DNA of 16,325 bases from JANRIC01 sp033765345 (GTDB taxonomy: Bacteria; Bacteroidota; Bacteroidia; Cytophagales; Microscillaceae): NCBI GenBank assembly GCA_033765345.1, contig JANRIC010000246.1, forward strand, positions 1-16,325, written 5' to 3'. Position 1 is the stretch's first letter, and each line of letters begins with the position of its first letter. Below are positions 14,853 to 16,325 of the stretch, one piece after another. Under the pieces are notes generated by a model that searched no databases, was not told the origin of the DNA, and saw only the letters and a program-made list of their open reading frames with translations. Made by a program: the position numbers and the translations under genes.

Positions 14853-15104
14853 ATCGGAGTTCCGAACTCTGAAATTGTAGTTCCGAACTCTGAAATCGGA
14901 GTTCCGAACTCTGAAATCGGAGTTCCGAACTCTGAAATCGGAGTTCCGAACTCTGAAATCGGAGTTCCAAACTCTGAAATCGGAGTTCCAAACTCTGAAA
15001 TCGGAGTTCCGAACTCTAAAATTGGAGTTCCAAACTCTGAAATCGGAGTTCCAAACTCTGAAATTGGAGTTCCGAACGCTGAAATCGGAGTTCCGAACTC
15101 CGAT
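14853..15104. repeat. Tandem array of twelve 21-bp hairpin-forming units
   Basis: Twelve head-to-tail units of exactly 21 bp begin at 14853 and then every 21 nt to 15084. The unit core is GGAGTTCCGAACTCTGAA. Within each unit GAGTT and AACTC pair around a CCG or CCA loop. Units 1, 3, 4 and 5 have the CCG core, and units 6, 7, 9 and 10 carry CCA, a change in the loop that leaves the stem intact. Unit 2 (GTAGTT), unit 11 (AACGC) and the last unit (ACTCCGAT) vary in the stem or edge. Five of six frames are open through most units because 21 is a multiple of three. Confidence 0.9.
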
Positions 15105-15121
15105 TTCAGCGTTTCTTTATC
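15075..15121 (+). terminator. 18-bp perfect hairpin closing the tandem array
   Basis: AACGCTGAAATCGGAGTT (15075-15092) and AACTCCGATTTCAGCGTT (15096-15113) are exact reverse complements with a 3-nt CCG loop. TCTTTAT follows. It is built from the last two repeat units plus a new right arm and is a likely terminator for the vWA gene, about 270 nt past its stop codon. Confidence 0.6.
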
Positions 15122-15361
15122 TGCGGAAAGAGTTTGAAAAAAAATATTTAAACCAATTTATTAGAAAGGCAAGCCTCCCTTGCAGAGAAGCATTAAGAAT
15201 TAAATTATTCAAAACTTGGTTCATAGGAAGCTTGTATCATTCATCCCTTTAATCTAGTTATAATTTAATTTTCGTCCCTTACTCTTCTATGAAATCCCGT
15301 GAAACATTTATTAATTTGCAAAGTTATTCTGAATGCCCTAAATAAATAATAATAAATAAGT

Positions 15362-15934
15362 ATGTACGTCATCGGAAATACCTATATCAGCGATGATATT
15401 GTAGAGGAGTTTTTTGTTTGTGATCTGGAAAAATGTAAAGGTGCCTGTTGTGTGGAAGGCGATTTGGGTGCCCCTCTTGAGAAAGAAGAACTACCAATTA
15501 TTGAAGCCATCTATGAAAAAGTGAAACCCTATCTGACATCCAAAGGGATTGCTGCTATTGAAAAACAAGGCACTTTTATTCGAGATTATGAAGGAGATTT
15601 CTCCACCCCTACCATCAACGGTAAAGAATGCGCCTACGCTTTTTATGATAAAAGAGGGATACTCAAATGTGGTATAGAAGCCGCCTATCGAGATGGAAAG
15701 ATTGATTTTCAAAAACCCATATCTTGCCATATTTACCCCATACGCATTAGCAAAATCGGTGAAGACGAAGCACTGAATTACAACCAATGGAACATCTGCG
15801 CCCCCGCCTGCCGCCTGGGTGCTATGCTTTCGCAACCTATCTACAAATTTCTCAAAGAAGCACTCATCCGAAAATATGGCGAAGCCTGGTACGCTGAATT
15901 GGAGCAACTGGTGGAGGAAAACAAAGGAAATTAA
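15362..15934 (+). CDS. DUF3109 family cysteine-rich protein
   Basis: A 190-residue soluble protein. The N-terminal motif FFVCDLEKCKGACCVEGDLGAPL holds Cys20, Cys25, Cys29 and Cys30. Further Cys lie at 90, 103, 122 (SCHIYPIR), 146 and 150 (NICAPAC). This set matches DUF3109, widespread in Bacteroidota and related in motif style to the YkgJ-type metal-binding proteins. The nine cysteines suggest a bound zinc or iron-sulfur centre, which is an inference; the biochemical role is not established. Length is normal (about 185-195). The start at ATG 15362 matches the usual MYxIGNTxISDDIVEEFFVCDL N-terminus, quoted with x where positions vary. No operon partner. The 9-bp AATTA array begins within its stop codon. 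Confidence 0.93.
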   Translation: MYVIGNTYISDDIVEEFFVCDLEKCKGACCVEGDLGAPLEKEELPIIEAIYEKVKPYLTSKGIAAIEKQGTFIRDYEGDFSTPTINGKECAYAFYDKRGILKCGIEAAYRDGKIDFQKPISCHIYPIRISKIGEDEALNYNQWNICAPACRLGAMLSQPIYKFLKEALIRKYGEAWYAELEQLVEENKGN

Positions 15935-16035
15935 TGAAGGGAATTAAGAAAATGAAGAGAATTAAGGGAATTAAGGGAATTAAGGGAATTAAGGGAATTA
16001 GATTAATTAAAGAAATTAAATTAATTAAGGAATTA
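15933..16035. repeat. 9-bp-period array, AATTA + 4 nt (first block)
   Basis: AATTA or its one-base variant AATGA occurs every 9 nt at 15933, 15942, 15951, 15960, 15969, 15978, 15987, 15996, 16005, 16014 and 16023. A last AATTA follows 8 nt on, at 16031. The most regular part (15960-16000) is AATTAAGGG repeated. The right-hand units diverge in the four variable bases but keep the phase. Confidence 0.85.
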
Positions 16036-16325
16036 AAAAAATATAAATTTACCTTGTTATAAATCGGATTTACTTTCAAAGAAAATAACTAATAAATTGT
16101 ACTATTCTAATTTTCAATCGATAAAAATGTATTCTTAATTAAAAATTATAAAAAATTAAAGTTTATAATTATTTGATAAACAGCATTTTATAAGAAATTA
16201 TTTTAATTATTTTAATTATTTTAATTATTTTAATTATTTTAATTATTTTAATTATTTTAATTATTTTAATTATTTTAATTATTTTAATTATTTTAATTAT
16301 TTTAATTATTTTAATTATTTTAATT
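15935..16325. other. Repeat-dominated non-coding right end
   Basis: The 391 nt past the DUF3109 gene hold two 9-bp-period arrays. Between them (16036-16195) lies AT-rich DNA with no gene, promoter or terminator that can be supported. The minus-strand frame over the first array would encode a Leu-Ile-Pro repeat and is a by-product of the 9-nt period. Confidence 0.65.
16196..16325. repeat. 9-bp-period array AATTATTTT, running off the window
   Basis: AATTATTTT is repeated without error from 16196 to the window end, about 14.5 copies. It has the same period and AATTA core as the array at 15933-16035, but is out of phase with it. The true length is unknown because the window ends inside it. Confidence 0.95.

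Larger units (their letters stand above)
14807..15361. other. Non-coding region with tandem array and hairpin
   Basis: Of these 555 nt, about 260 are the tandem array (14853-15113). The remainder (15114-15361) is AT-rich and shows no gene, terminator or clear promoter for the DUF3109 gene. One frame starts at an ATG just past the vWA stop (14809) but meets a TAG in the second repeat unit; it is not called. Confidence 0.6.

Noticed and set aside
14853..15104. CRISPR array
   Set aside because: Units are directly adjacent with no unique spacers, the period is 21 bp, and no cas genes are present.
15864..16079. Minus-strand frame encoding a Leu-Ile-Pro repeat protein
   Set aside because: It is produced by the 9-nt period of the AATTA array, overlaps the 3' end of the DUF3109 gene and has no signal or start context.

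Overview
The window looks like a chromosomal segment of a member of the Bacteroidota, probably a Cytophagia- or Saprospiria-type organism. The signs are a PorP/SprF-family protein, cargo proteins with both type A and type B type IX secretion (T9SS) C-terminal signals, the Bacteroidota-specific small protein DUF4295 beside rpmG and ftsY, promoters of the TTG-N19-TAnnTTTG kind, almost no Shine-Dalgarno sequences, and AT-rich intergenic DNA. No tRNA, rRNA, CRISPR array, transposase or phage gene was seen.

Layout. Positions 1-302 (-) hold the N-terminal part of an unrecognised protein that leaves the window. A DinB-like metal-binding protein follows (556-1059, -). Next is a two-gene minus-strand unit: a secreted beta-helix surface protein with a type B T9SS signal (2960-4786), then a PorP/SprF protein with an extra SPOR-like C-terminus (1515-2921). 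Pointing the other way are a small exported YbjN-like protein (5037-5522) and a small cytoplasmic STAS/SpoIIAA-like protein (5703-6065). Then come ftsY, DUF4295 and rpmG (6081-7539, -), with a terminator separating ftsY from the two small genes. A 50-residue membrane protein has an unusually clear promoter and terminator (7641-7920). A secreted coiled-coil protein with a type A T9SS signal follows (8103-8927, -).

The plus-strand block has a Bcp-type peroxiredoxin (9301-9747), the N-terminal half of a split transketolase (9820-10659) and a DUF6268-like outer-membrane barrel (10991-11917). After it come a stand-alone receiver-domain protein (12173-12592, -), a von Willebrand A lipoprotein (13163-14806, +) and a cysteine-rich DUF3109 protein (15362-15934, +).

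The protein genes are mostly ordinary household or envelope genes. The unusual content is in the non-coding DNA: a MITE-like AT-rich insert with 14-bp terminal inverted repeats and a 7-bp flanking direct repeat (12737-12983); a dispersed intergenic repeat with three copies (9071-9103, 12129-12158, 13017-13046); a 12-copy 21-bp tandem array in which each unit can fold into a hairpin and which ends in an 18-bp perfect hairpin (14853-15113); and two 9-bp-period arrays sharing an AATTA core (15933-16035 and 16196-16325), the second running off the right edge. All family assignments come from reading the sequence by eye. No database search or folding program was run.
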